Positions 26,512-34,957 of a DNA stretch of 46,854 bases are shown piece after piece. Numbering within the stretch: the stretch's first letter is position 1; each line of letters begins with the position of its first letter. Where the stretch lies: the NCBI GenBank assembly GCA_946494335.1, contig CAMMBV010000027.1:1-46854 (forward strand). Direction: 5' to 3'. The notes below the pieces were generated by a model. That model was not told where the DNA came from and searched no databases. It worked only from the letters and a program-made list of their open reading frames with translations. Position numbers and translations under genes: made by a program. Source of the DNA: an uncultured Ruminococcus sp. (GTDB lineage: Bacteria > Bacillota > Clostridia > Lachnospirales > Lachnospiraceae).

Positions 26512-27123
26512 ATGATTCAGGTAGTGATTGTTGAAGACGACAGGGATTTTATTTATTTAATCCGGACTCTGCTTGAAAGAGAAAAAGACATTGAGGTGAT
26601 CGGCAGCTGCACGGAAGAGATCTGCGGGACGCTTCCGGACATGTTTTCAAGGGCGGATCTGGTTATTGTGGATTTGAATCTGTCCAACGGCAGGGAAGGA
26701 CAGGAGGAAGGCATACGGATGGCCAGGAAAATCCGCAGCACAACGGATGCGAAAATCCTGATTCTGACAGGCTATGAAGAGCCGGAGATCATACTGCAGG
26801 CCAGTCAGCGAGCATTTGCATCCGGTTATCTGCTCAAGAAAAATTATCAGGGTCTTTCCTTTATGATTCGCAGCATTGCTGCGGGAAGCGCGCCGGAAGA
26901 AATATATATCTGTTCCGCTCTGCTGCGGAAACTGAGTCATGCAGAACGCTTTGTGCTGATGGAATATCTGGGTTATGAAGTAAAGATCAACTCATCATCA
27001 AAAACCAAGTCCAATCAGATGTCGTCCATCGTGCAAAAGTTTGAACTGGACAAACCGTCTGACCTGCGAATGATCTTTAAAAATTACCCGGATTTATCCA
27101 GACTGAGTGATGATCTGCGGTAG
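26512..27123 (+). CDS. Response regulator with atypical output domain
   Basis: The protein has 203 residues. The receiver domain (1-120) has the acidic pair in VIVEDDRDF, the phosphorylation site D54 in VIVDLNLSNG, the threonine in ILTGYEE and the lysine in YLLKKNYQG. The C-terminal 70 residues (from SALLRKLSHAERFVLMEY) loosely resemble a LuxR-type helix-turn-helix without its usual core. A TATAAT sits at about 26472, but I see no convincing -35 element. The stop lies 17 bp before the kinase gene, forming a two-component pair. The output target is unknown; the TIR cluster just upstream is one candidate. Confidence 0.85.
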   Translation: MIQVVIVEDDRDFIYLIRTLLEREKDIEVIGSCTEEICGTLPDMFSRADLVIVDLNLSNGREGQEEGIRMARKIRSTTDAKILILTGYEEPEIILQASQRAFASGYLLKKNYQGLSFMIRSIAAGSAPEEIYICSALLRKLSHAERFVLMEYLGYEVKINSSSKTKSNQMSSIVQKFELDKPSDLRMIFKNYPDLSRLSDDLR

Positions 27124-27140
27124 AAAAGGCAGGATAGATT

Positions 27141-28523
27141 ATGATTTTTACGCTTGTGTTATGGTGTACCGGAACAGTGATCTATCTGTCCGGAAGGGAC
27201 AGTAAAGTAAACAGATGGTGCGCGGTGTGCTTTTTTCTGACGTCCATCGGGACTTTCAAGGAATTTCTGATGGATTCTGTCGTGCCGCTGCTGTCGGAAG
27301 CTTTTCCGGCGGTGCCGGCGGATTTTTATATGAGTGTAAACAGCGTGCTGACAGCTGTACTCTACCTGGGAGCTCCTTTTTGCTTTATTACCCTGGCCAT
27401 GCATTTTAACTGTCTGGATGAGAAAAATCCCGGCCTGTTCCGGGGTGTCCGGCTTTTTACAGCAGGAATCATTGTGATTCTTCTGTTCTTTTTTTCGCCC
27501 TTTCAGTTTAAAGAGTATCAGCTGACCAGTCCGGCGTTCTGGCACAGCATGTCCCTTTATAATCTGGGATACGCGCTGGCGGGCACCATTATTATTGTGA
27601 ATGGAATCCGGCAGGAGACGAAAGAGCGGGTACGCAGAAGGAAAAAACTTCTGGTTGAAATCCTGATACCGCCCTACTACTGGTGGCTGAGTACGATTTT
27701 CATTGTGCATACTCTGGGGATGCAGAAATATCTGAAGGCATGGAAAGCAAATCTGTACCTGTCTTTGGCGGTATTTGTATATTATTTTTATATTGCCCTG
27801 CGGGAAGGGATGATGGGAATACAGCTTCGCGTCGTTCTAAATCCCTGGGATTCGGATATACAGGCGGTGGATAAAAGCACTCATTATATGAATCATATGA
27901 TAAAAAACCAGGCGGTAAAAATTGACTGGTGCATTGATATTCTGCGGGAAAAGAACAAAGAGGATCAGCAGCGGGAACTGGATATCATGGAAAAGGCTTC
28001 CTGGCAGCTACAGGAATTTGCCAGAAGAACCACCCGTTTCTTAAATACGTCAGTCAACGATTCGGAGAATATTCAGGTGTCTGTTCTGCTCAAAGAGGTT
28101 CTGGAGGAATGGAAACTGGTCTGGAGGGAGATTGAACTGAATCTGGAATGCAGACAGGATGCAGCGCTGTTCTGCGATGTTGTCAATATGAAGGAGGTCC
28201 TCTGGAATCTGCTGGATAATGCGGCGGATGCGATGGACGGCCGGGGAAAGATCACAGTCTGCACCGGTTTTGGAAGAATACGCCGCTTTTATTGTATCAG
28301 GGTTTGTGATACGGGAAGGGGGATGGATGAAAAAACCAGGAAAGAAGTTTTCTCTCCCTTTTTTACGACAAAAAAGAAAGGAATTCATTACGGGCTGGGG
28401 CTGGCGTTCTGTAAAAGTATTATGCGGGCTCACGGCGGTAAGATTATGGTAAACAGCAGACCTTTGGAGGGAACGGAAGTGATTTTGCGCTTTCCGGGAC
28501 GCAGGGTAAGAAAAAACATATAA
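27141..28523 (+). CDS. Membrane sensor histidine kinase
   Basis: The protein has 460 residues. About seven hydrophobic helices fill residues 1-230. The dimerisation region carries MNHMIKNQAVKID with the probable phosphorylated H252, of the H-x-x-K-N type. The ATPase domain shows NLLDNAADAM (N-box), DTGRGMD (G1), FSPFFTTKKKG and GLGLAFCKSIMRAHGG (G2). It should phosphorylate D54 of the adjacent response regulator. The N-terminal sensor resembles the 7TM type, but the ligand is unknown. ATG 27141 follows GGCAGGAT. A terminator follows. Confidence 0.9.
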   Translation: MIFTLVLWCTGTVIYLSGRDSKVNRWCAVCFFLTSIGTFKEFLMDSVVPLLSEAFPAVPADFYMSVNSVLTAVLYLGAPFCFITLAMHFNCLDEKNPGLFRGVRLFTAGIIVILLFFFSPFQFKEYQLTSPAFWHSMSLYNLGYALAGTIIIVNGIRQETKERVRRRKKLLVEILIPPYYWWLSTIFIVHTLGMQKYLKAWKANLYLSLAVFVYYFYIALREGMMGIQLRVVLNPWDSDIQAVDKSTHYMNHMIKNQAVKIDWCIDILREKNKEDQQRELDIMEKASWQLQEFARRTTRFLNTSVNDSENIQVSVLLKEVLEEWKLVWREIELNLECRQDAALFCDVVNMKEVLWNLLDNAADAMDGRGKITVCTGFGRIRRFYCIRVCDTGRGMDEKTRKEVFSPFFTTKKKGIHYGLGLAFCKSIMRAHGGKIMVNSRPLEGTEVILRFPGRRVRKNI

Positions 28524-28535
28524 AAGCAGATGGAA

Positions 28536-28566
28536 AAGATGGTGTCAGAATTTGGCATCATCTTTT
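28536..28566 (+). terminator. Terminator after the two-component genes
   Basis: AAGATGGTGTC (28536-28546) pairs with GGCATCATCTT (28554-28564), with wobble pairs, followed by a T run. Confidence 0.7.
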
Positions 28567-28568
28567 TC

Positions 28569-28597
28569 TTGACTTAGAAACGTAATGATGATAACAT
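28569..28597 (+). promoter_or_regulatory. Promoter of the cell-wall hydrolase gene
   Basis: TTGACT (28569-28574), a 17-nt spacer and TAACAT (28592-28597). The -10 element is weak. Confidence 0.45.
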
Positions 28598-28648
28598 ACC
28601 TCCGTAATAATATTTAATAATTTTGTAATAATTAATGGGAGGTTTGCT

Positions 28649-29380
28649 GTGAAAAATAGTATGAGAAAAAAAGTGCAGGTATTGGGAATAGCGGCGGCAT
28701 CTTTTTTTGCCTGCGTTCCGGTATTTGCCCAGGGACAGGAGTGGGAGACAAAAGCGGTGGCTGATGTAATATCCTGCGCCAATATCCGCAGCGAGGCTAC
28801 GACAGAGTCCCAGCGTGTGGGCATACTGCCAAAAGGAGCCATGGCTGACGTTCTGGAGAGGGGAGAAAACTGGACGCTGGTAAATTCCGGAGAAGTGAAG
28901 GGTTATATAAGGAACGATCTTTTGGCTTTTGGAGAAGAGGCAGAGCAGATCTACCGTTCCATCCATGGGGAGAATACGGTTACAGCCGTTGCGGCAAAGG
29001 ATATAGCGTCAGAACCTGCGGCACAGGCTGCGCCGGCGGCTCAGATATCGGCAGGCGAGATGGATCTTCTGGCGGCTATTATCCAGTGTGAAGCCGGAGG
29101 CGAAAGTCATGAGGGAAAGGTTGCTGTGGGAGCTGTGATTATGAATCGGATGCGCAGCAGTCAGTTTCCTGATACGGTTACCGATGTAGTATATCAAAGC
29201 GGTCAGTTTTCGCCTGTGGCCAGCGGAATTTTGTCCGGCGTCCTGGCCCAGGGAGCAAGAAGCGACTGCTATGCGGCGGCTCAGGATGCCCTGAATGGGG
29301 TAAATCCGGTGGGAGACAGTCTGTATTTTAACAGCGGAAGCGGAAGAGGAATTCAGATTGGCAATCAGCATTTTTACTGA
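28649..29380 (+). CDS. Secreted cell-wall hydrolase: SH3 domain plus SleB-type hydrolase
   Basis: The protein has 243 residues. A signal peptide (1-27, ending VFAQG) is followed by a bacterial SH3 domain (about 38-92: VISCANIRSEATTESQRVG and YIRNDLL). An Ala-rich linker leads to the Hydrolase_2/SleB domain (about 135-243), which holds IIQCEAGGESHEGKVAVGAV with the catalytic Glu, the YQSGQFSP signature and a C-terminal GNQHFY. It cleaves peptidoglycan, usually in spore germination or cortex turnover. Start GTG 28649 follows GGGAGG by 6 nt. The gene has its own promoter and a TTCG-loop terminator. Confidence 0.92.
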   Translation: MKNSMRKKVQVLGIAAASFFACVPVFAQGQEWETKAVADVISCANIRSEATTESQRVGILPKGAMADVLERGENWTLVNSGEVKGYIRNDLLAFGEEAEQIYRSIHGENTVTAVAAKDIASEPAAQAAPAAQISAGEMDLLAAIIQCEAGGESHEGKVAVGAVIMNRMRSSQFPDTVTDVVYQSGQFSPVASGILSGVLAQGARSDCYAAAQDALNGVNPVGDSLYFNSGSGRGIQIGNQHFY

Positions 29381-29382
29381 AA

Positions 29383-29405
29383 AAGAGGGTTCGCCCTCTT
29401 TTTTT
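29383..29405 (+). terminator. Terminator after the cell-wall hydrolase gene
   Basis: AAGAGGG and CCCTCTT flank a TTCG tetraloop and are followed by five T. Confidence 0.92.
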
Positions 29406-29430
29406 GCCGTTCATGAACTTTTAAAAAAAC

Positions 29431-29462
29431 AAATGGTAAAATACTTGGAAAAATGGTAAAAT
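29431..29462 (+). repeat. Tandem 12-bp repeat upstream of the hydrogenase
   Basis: AAATGGTAAAAT occurs at 29431-29442 and again at 29451-29462, exactly 20 bp apart and therefore on nearly the same DNA face. Each copy also contains a TAAAAT that could act as a -10 element. It may be a regulator site or a duplicated promoter. Confidence 0.5.
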
Positions 29463-29507
29463 GTAATTGTCTCAGGAGAGTTTTAAAAGAAAGGGAACGG
29501 ATAGAAT

Positions 29508-31016
29508 ATGAGAGGTTTGGAAACGCCAATCAGGAAGATACGTCGGAAAATTTTTGAGGAAATCGCCAGGATCGCTTTTGAATCCGATCAGGATCATTTC
29601 AAGGCGGAGGTGGAAGCGATTCCCTACCACATCGTGGAGGAGAGGGCCAAATACAGAGAGAGTATATACAGAGAACGGGCGGTGGCCAGCGAGCGTGTAA
29701 GGCTGGCCATGGGTATGTCTTTGCGGCCGGAGAACAGGGCGGTACATATCACAGCCGGAATTGAAAAGAGCAATATTGACGAAAAATACTACGAGCCCCC
29801 GCTGATGCAGGTGATTCCCTCGGCCTGCGACGCCTGCGAGCCCAAAGGATACAAGGTCAGCGATATGTGCAGAGGATGTGTGGCCCATCCCTGCCGGCAG
29901 GTCTGCCCCAAAGGAGCCATTATAGTAAAGCAGGGAAAATCCATCATCGATCAGGAAAAGTGCATCGGATGCGGTAAATGTAAGCAGATCTGCCCTTATG
30001 ACGCCATTTCCAAAATGGAGCGGCCCTGTGCCAGAGCCTGCGGTGTCAACGCCATCGAAAGCGACGAGCTGGGGAGGGCAAAAATCAACACGGAAAAATG
30101 CGTATCCTGCGGTATGTGCATGGTAAGCTGTCCTTTTGGGGCGATTTCCGATAAGTCTCAGGTATTCCAGCTGTGCAAGGCGCTCAGAGAGGAACAGTAC
30201 ATTGTGGCGGAGGTGGCTCCGGCCCATGTGGGACAGTTTGGAAAAAATGTAGATTATGGAAAGCTGAAAGCGGCGCTGATGAAGCTGGGATTTCGGGATG
30301 TGTACGAGGTGGCGCTGGGTGCGGATATCGGCGCGGTGGCGGAAGCGCATCATTATGCGGAAAAGGTAGCCACAGGGGAACTGCCGTTTTTGCTCACCTC
30401 CTGCTGCCCATCCTGGTCCATGCTGGCGAAGAAATATTTTCCCGATCTGGTGGACAGCGTTTCCCAGGAACTGACGCCCATGGTAGCCACAGCGCGCAGC
30501 ATTAAAAGGAAATCGCCTGCGGCCCATGTGGTATTCATCGGTCCCTGCGCTTCCAAAAAGCTGGAGGCTTCCCGCAGGACGGTAAGGAGCGACGTGGATT
30601 TTGTCATCACATTTGAGGAGCTGGCCGGGATGTTTGACGCCCGGGGAATCAATCCGGAGGAGATGGAACCGGAACCTGCCGGCATCAATGACGCCACGGC
30701 GGCAGGACGGGGATATGCCGTAGCCGGCGGTGTGGCGGATGCCATCCAGCAGTGTATGAAGGAGTATTATCCCGACGTACCGGTAAAAATAGAACATGCA
30801 GAAGGTCTGGCGGACTGTAAAAAAGTCCTTATGCTGGCCAAGGCCGGAAAGATGAAGGGCTGTCTGATCGAAGGTATGGGATGTCCCGGCGGCTGTATGG
30901 CCGGAGCGGGAACCAACGCACCGATTAAAACAGCGGCTGCACAGCTGAAAAAATTCAAAGAGGAATCTCAGTGGAAGGTGCCGCCTGAGGATCTTCTGGA
31001 GCTTCATCTGGATTAG
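29508..31016 (+). CDS. Monomeric [FeFe]-hydrogenase (group B-like)
   Basis: The protein has 502 residues. H-cluster motifs are L1 TSCCPSW (297-303), L2 FIGPCASKKLE (343-353, Gly replacing the Met of MPC) and L3 EGMGCPGGCMAG (455-466), supplying C299, C347, C459 and C463. Two ferredoxin-type 4Fe-4S motifs precede them (C152-C162 and C198-C208), with additional cysteines at 107-133 and 174-178. There is no N-terminal 2Fe-2S domain. Sequence and domain order fit the group B hydrogenases of anaerobes, whose physiological role is poorly known. It would interconvert protons and H2 with ferredoxin. No HydEFG maturases are in the window. AAGGGA lies 11 nt before the ATG. Confidence 0.88.
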   Translation: MRGLETPIRKIRRKIFEEIARIAFESDQDHFKAEVEAIPYHIVEERAKYRESIYRERAVASERVRLAMGMSLRPENRAVHITAGIEKSNIDEKYYEPPLMQVIPSACDACEPKGYKVSDMCRGCVAHPCRQVCPKGAIIVKQGKSIIDQEKCIGCGKCKQICPYDAISKMERPCARACGVNAIESDELGRAKINTEKCVSCGMCMVSCPFGAISDKSQVFQLCKALREEQYIVAEVAPAHVGQFGKNVDYGKLKAALMKLGFRDVYEVALGADIGAVAEAHHYAEKVATGELPFLLTSCCPSWSMLAKKYFPDLVDSVSQELTPMVATARSIKRKSPAAHVVFIGPCASKKLEASRRTVRSDVDFVITFEELAGMFDARGINPEEMEPEPAGINDATAAGRGYAVAGGVADAIQQCMKEYYPDVPVKIEHAEGLADCKKVLMLAKAGKMKGCLIEGMGCPGGCMAGAGTNAPIKTAAAQLKKFKEESQWKVPPEDLLELHLD

Positions 31017-31025
31017 TGAGAGTAG

Positions 31026-31069
31026 AGCAGCGGAAATCTGCGGCAGTCAGAATTTCCGTTGCTTTTTTT
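31026..31069 (+). terminator. Terminator after the hydrogenase gene
   Basis: AGCAGCGGAAAT (31026-31037) pairs with ATTTCCGTTGCT (31052-31063), one G-T wobble, then a T run. Confidence 0.85.
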
Positions 31070-31072
31070 CTG

Positions 31073-31089
31073 AAAGTATCGTATACTTT
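31073..31089 (+). promoter_or_regulatory. Small palindrome upstream of nfeD
   Basis: AAAGTAT-CGT-ATACTTT is a perfect 7-bp inverted repeat about 40 nt before the nfeD start. It could be an operator; it also contains TATACT, usable as a -10 element. Confidence 0.35.
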
Positions 31090-31131
31090 ACTCAAATCTT
31101 TTGTGAAATGAAGCGAAAAAAGGAGGAATCT

Positions 31132-31569
31132 ATGGAACCTGTTATATGGCTGATTCTGCTGGTGGTATTGCTTGTCATTGAGATTATCACCCTGGGCCTT
31201 TCCACCATCTGGTTTGCGGGAGGGGCAGTTGTGGCCTTTATTGCGGCTCTTCTGGGCGCGCCGACAGCAGTGCAGGTCATACTGTTTTTGATTGTATCGA
31301 TTCTGCTGCTTGTGTTTACCAGACCAGTGGCGGTAAAATATCTGAACCGTACCAGAGTCAGAACCAATGTGGAGAGCCTGATCGGAAAAAAGGCGGTAGT
31401 CAGCGAGACCATTGACAACATGAAAAGCGCCGGTCATGTGACGGTGAATGGTCTGGAATGGATGGCCAGAAGCCAGGATGACGGGGAGATTATAGAGAAA
31501 GAGGAAATTATCCGCATCGTTCGTGTGGAAGGGGTTAAACTGATTGTAGAAAGAGAAGGAGGTAAGTAG
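31132..31569 (+). CDS. NfeD family membrane protein
   Basis: The protein has 145 residues. Two or three membrane helices fill residues 1-62 (EPVIWLILLVVLLVIEIITL and following). A soluble OB-fold ends the protein (about 80-145: ESLIGKKAVVSETIDNMKSA then GHVTVNGLEWMARS). This is the NfeD short form, which partners SPFH proteins in membrane microdomains. ATG 31132 follows AAAGGAGG; the stop lies 1 bp before the SPFH gene. Confidence 0.9.
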   Translation: MEPVIWLILLVVLLVIEIITLGLSTIWFAGGAVVAFIAALLGAPTAVQVILFLIVSILLLVFTRPVAVKYLNRTRVRTNVESLIGKKAVVSETIDNMKSAGHVTVNGLEWMARSQDDGEIIEKEEIIRIVRVEGVKLIVEREGGK

Positions 31570-31570
31570 T

Positions 31571-32491
31571 ATGATTCTCATTGTATTTATCATATTTTTG
31601 ATTCTGGTACTCTGCGTGGCTGCATCCTGTGTAAAGATTGTTCCCCAGGCAAAGGCGTACGTGATCGAACGGCTGGGCGCCTATCGAGTTACCTGGTCCA
31701 CGGGACTTCATATCAAAATGCCCTTCATTGAGCGTGTTGCCAGAAAAGTCAATCTGAAAGAGCAGGTTGTGGATTTTCCGCCTCAGCCGGTAATTACCAA
31801 AGATAACGTTACCATGAGCATTGATACGGTCATCTTTTTCCAGATTACCGACCCCAAGCTCTTTGCCTACGGCGTGGAAAGTCCTATTATGGCCATTGAA
31901 AATCTTACGGCCACCACCCTTCGTAATATTATCGGCGAGATGGAGCTGGATGAGACGCTTACTTCCCGTGAAATCATCAACGCCAAGATGAGCAGCGCTC
32001 TTGATATCGCCACAGACCCCTGGGGTATTAAAGTAAACCGTGTGGAGCTGAAAAATATCATGCCGCCGGCGGCTATTCAGGAAGCCATGGAGAAGCAGAT
32101 GAAGGCGGAACGTGAACGCCGTGAATCCATCCTGATTGCAGAGGGCGAGAAAAAATCCACCATTCTTGTGGCGGAAGGTAAAAAGGAATCTGCCATTTTG
32201 GATGCGGAAGCGGAAAAGACTGCGGCGATCCTGCGGGCGGAAGCAGAGAAAGAAAAGATGATCCGCGAGGCGGAAGGTGAAGCGGAGGCGATCCTGAAGG
32301 TTCAGAAAGCCAATGCGGACGGTATCCGTTTCCTGAAAGAGGCAGGGGCGGATGAATCGGTACTGACCCTTAAGAGTCTGGAAGCGCTGGGAACACTGGC
32401 AAACGGAAATTCCACCAAGATCGTGGTTCCCTCGGATCTTCAGGGACTTGCAGGTCTGGCCACATCTTTGAAAGAAATTATAAAAGAGTAA
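31571..32491 (+). CDS. SPFH/stomatin-like membrane protein (QmcA type)
   Basis: The protein has 306 residues. An N-terminal membrane anchor (2-22) precedes the SPFH/band-7 domain, with AKAYVIERLGAYRVTWSTGL and VDFPPQPVITKDNVTMSIDT. The second half is a long Ala/Glu/Lys-rich coiled coil (about 175-255). Proteins like this oligomerise into membrane scaffolds that organise proteases or lipids. AGAAGGAGG precedes the ATG and overlaps the nfeD stop, so the two are coupled. Confidence 0.93.
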   Translation: MILIVFIIFLILVLCVAASCVKIVPQAKAYVIERLGAYRVTWSTGLHIKMPFIERVARKVNLKEQVVDFPPQPVITKDNVTMSIDTVIFFQITDPKLFAYGVESPIMAIENLTATTLRNIIGEMELDETLTSREIINAKMSSALDIATDPWGIKVNRVELKNIMPPAAIQEAMEKQMKAERERRESILIAEGEKKSTILVAEGKKESAILDAEAEKTAAILRAEAEKEKMIREAEGEAEAILKVQKANADGIRFLKEAGADESVLTLKSLEALGTLANGNSTKIVVPSDLQGLAGLATSLKEIIKE

Positions 32492-32513
32492 ATATCATGG
32501 TGATTCAATGAAG

Positions 32514-32542
32514 AAACACTTCCTGTGATACAGGAAGTGTTT
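32514..32542 (+). terminator. Hairpin terminator after the SPFH gene
   Basis: AAACACTTCCTGT (32514-32526) and its exact complement (32530-32542) flank a 3-nt loop. The T run is short. Confidence 0.75.
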
Positions 32543-32591
32543 CTGTGTAAAAAATCAAAGAAACTACAACAGACGATGGAGGAGGAAAATT

Positions 32592-33617
32592 ATGACATCA
32601 GATAAAAAGAACTGCTTAAAAGGAAGAAACTTTCTGACACTGAAGGATTTTACCAGCGAGGAAATTACCTATTTTCTGGATCTGGCAGCCAAACTGAAGG
32701 ACGCCAAGAAAAAAGGACAGTCCGTACGCTTTTATGAAGGAAAAAACATAGCGCTGATTTTTGAAAAAACCAGCACCAGAACCAGATGTTCCTTTGAAGT
32801 GGCAGCCCATGATCTGGGTATGGGGGTAACGTATCTGGATCCTTCCGGTTCTCAGATCGGGAAAAAGGAAAGTATCCGGGATACGGCCAGAGTGCTGGGA
32901 AGAATGTATGAGGGAATCGAGTATAGAGGATACGGGCAGGAAATTGTGGAAGAGCTGGCGAAATATGCTGGAGTTCCGGTGTGGAACGGTCTGACCAACG
33001 AGTACCATCCCACCCAGATGCTGGCCGATCTTTTAACTATCCGGGAGCACCTGGGACGGCTTGAGGGCGTTAAACTGGTATATATGGGAGACGCCCGCTA
33101 CAATATGGGAAATTCTCTTATGATCGCCTGCGCCAAAATGGGAATGCATTTCACCGCCTGCACGGCAAAAGAATATTTCCCCAATGAAGAGCTGGTGGCT
33201 CTGTGCCGTGAGTATGCAAAGGAAAGCGGAGGAACCATTACCCTTTCTGAGGATGTGGAAACGGCGGTTTCGGGCGCTGATGTAATCTATACCGACGTAT
33301 GGGTGTCCATGGGCGAACCGGATGAGGTTTGGGAAGAACGTCTTCGGACTTTAAGTCCTTATCAGGTGAATAAAAAGGTGATGGATCTGGCAGGGGAAAA
33401 GGCCATCTTCATGCACTGCCTGCCCGCTTTCCATGATCTGAATACGACCATTGGAAAACAGATCTATGAAAAATACGGCATAACGGAGATGGAAGTGACG
33501 GACGAGGTATTTGAATCCCCGCAGTCCGTGGTATTTGATGAAGCAGAAAACCGCATGCACACCATCAAAGCAGTGATTGCAGCTACTCTGGGAGATGAAG
33601 CTTTTCATGAAAACTGA
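32592..33617 (+). CDS. argF: Ornithine carbamoyltransferase
   Basis: The protein has 341 residues. Carbamoyl-phosphate site: STRTR (61-65) and HPTQ (139-142). Ornithine site: DVWVSMGE, which distinguishes it from aspartate carbamoyltransferases, and the catalytic MHCLPAFHD loop. It makes citrulline from ornithine and carbamoyl phosphate in arginine biosynthesis, or works in reverse in the arginine deiminase path. No other arg or arc gene is in the window, so the direction cannot be inferred. GGAGGAGG precedes ATG 32592. Its last codons overlap the birA start by 11 bp. Confidence 0.95.
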   Translation: MTSDKKNCLKGRNFLTLKDFTSEEITYFLDLAAKLKDAKKKGQSVRFYEGKNIALIFEKTSTRTRCSFEVAAHDLGMGVTYLDPSGSQIGKKESIRDTARVLGRMYEGIEYRGYGQEIVEELAKYAGVPVWNGLTNEYHPTQMLADLLTIREHLGRLEGVKLVYMGDARYNMGNSLMIACAKMGMHFTACTAKEYFPNEELVALCREYAKESGGTITLSEDVETAVSGADVIYTDVWVSMGEPDEVWEERLRTLSPYQVNKKVMDLAGEKAIFMHCLPAFHDLNTTIGKQIYEKYGITEMEVTDEVFESPQSVVFDEAENRMHTIKAVIAATLGDEAFHEN

Positions 33618-34590
33618 AATTCTGAAAATCCTGCGGGAAAACAGCGGCTATGTATCGGGACAGGAGCTGTGCCGGAGACTGGGCGTGTCCAGAACGGCCA
33701 TCTGGAAAACCATGCAGCAGATAAAAGCCGATGGATATGAAGTGGAGGCGGTTCCCAACAAAGGCTACCGTTTTGTTCGGGAGCCGGAAGATCTTTTAAA
33801 TGAGAGCGAGATAAAGAGCCGGATAGCGCTGGAGGAAATAGGCTGCCAGGTGTATTTTAAAGAAGAAGTGGATTCTACCAATACCTGGGCGAAAAAGCTG
33901 GCGGAGGAAGGCGCGCCTTCCGGCACGCTGGTATGCGCGGACGCTCAGACCAGAGGGAAAGGAAGAAGAGGCCGCAGCTGGGAGTCTCCCAGGGGAAGTT
34001 CTCTTTATATGAGCCTGATTCTTAAGCCGGATATCCTGCCCTTACACGCCTCCACCCTGACGCTGGTGATGGGACTTTCCGTCGCGGAGGCCATACGGGA
34101 AAAAACAGGTCTGGACGCCGGGATCAAATGGCCCAATGATGTGGTGGTTTCAGGGAAAAAGCTTTGCGGCATTTTAACGGAAATGAGCGCTCAGATGGAT
34201 TATGTGGAATACGTGATTATCGGAGTGGGAATTAATGTCAATCGAAAAGAGTTTCCCAAGGAGCTGTCTGATATGGCCACATCTGTGGAGCTGGAGCTGG
34301 GCCATAAAATCTCCAGAGCTGATCTGGCAGCCAAAGTGATGGAGCATTTTGAAAAAAATTATCAAATCTTTTTAAAGACAGGGGATATGTCGGTGCTGCG
34401 CTCGGATTATGACAAAGTTTTAGTCAATCGAAACCGTCAGGTGAAGGTAACAAGTCCGGGCGGGCACTGTGAAGGGATGGCCCTTGGGATTAACGATAAA
34501 GGAGAACTGCTGGTGGAGTGCTCCGATCATGAAATCAGAGAAGTTTATGCCGGTGAAGTGTCGGTAAGGGGACTTTACGGTTATGTATAA
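33607..34590 (+). CDS. birA: Biotin operon repressor / biotin-protein ligase
   Basis: The protein has 327 residues. An N-terminal winged helix (1-60: [20 protein letters not shown]) is followed by the ligase core with [11 protein letters not shown], the biotinyl-AMP loop, and [18 protein letters not shown] small SH3-like C-terminal domain ends the protein. It attaches biotin to carboxylases and can repress biotin genes when loaded. ATG 33607 lies inside the argF end; GGGAG sits 12 nt upstream, and an in-frame start further upstream (33577) has no better site. Nothing in the window shows a biotin operator. Confidence 0.95.
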   Translation: MKTEILKILRENSGYVSGQELCRRLGVSRTAIWKTMQQIKADGYEVEAVPNKGYRFVREPEDLLNESEIKSRIALEEIGCQVYFKEEVDSTNTWAKKLAEEGAPSGTLVCADAQTRGKGRRGRSWESPRGSSLYMSLILKPDILPLHASTLTLVMGLSVAEAIREKTGLDAGIKWPNDVVVSGKKLCGILTEMSAQMDYVEYVIIGVGINVNRKEFPKELSDMATSVELELGHKISRADLAAKVMEHFEKNYQIFLKTGDMSVLRSDYDKVLVNRNRQVKVTSPGGHCEGMALGINDKGELLVECSDHEIREVYAGEVSVRGLYGYV

Positions 34591-34603
34591 CGGGAGGACG
34601 GAT

Positions 34604-34957
34604 ATGAATGCAGAAGAGGCGGTGCTTTGCGGCGCCAGCGCCTACGAACAGAAATATTATTTTAATGAAGATTTTTCATCACTTCCCCAGAGTATCAGGG
34701 ATGAGCTTCAGATTATGTGCGTCATGTTCACAGAGGATGTGGGCGGCGTACTGATGCTTCGTTTTGACGAAAAAGGAAATCTGCAGTTCCAGGTGGAGTC
34801 ACTGGAGGGGGACGCCATGTTTGATGAGATCGGAAGCGGTCTTAAGATTAAGGAGCTGCAGCGGACAAAGCGGGAGCTTCTGACCGCGCTGGAGACCTAT
34901 TACCGGGTGTTTTTTCTGGGAGGAGAGGTGAAAGAGGATGAATCTGACGATCGGTAA
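34604..34957 (+). CDS. Small conserved protein, probably DUF6145
   Basis: The protein has 117 residues. It contains CGASAYEQKYYFNEDFSSLP followed by an acidic region, IMCVMFTEDVGGVLML and FDEKGNLQFQV. It resembles the DUF6145 family of Clostridia as I remember it; no function is known. ATG 34604 has GGGAGG 6 nt upstream; the ATG at 34583 overlaps birA and has no site. It overlaps dusB by 20 bp, so they are co-translated within the argF-birA-dusB row. Confidence 0.75.
   Translation: MNAEEAVLCGASAYEQKYYFNEDFSSLPQSIRDELQIMCVMFTEDVGGVLMLRFDEKGNLQFQVESLEGDAMFDEIGSGLKIKELQRTKRELLTALETYYRVFFLGGEVKEDESDDR

Noticed and set aside
29472-31007. Long open minus-strand frame inside the hydrogenase gene
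   Set aside because: Antisense to an [FeFe]-hydrogenase with all cluster motifs; the translated product has no domain-like pattern.
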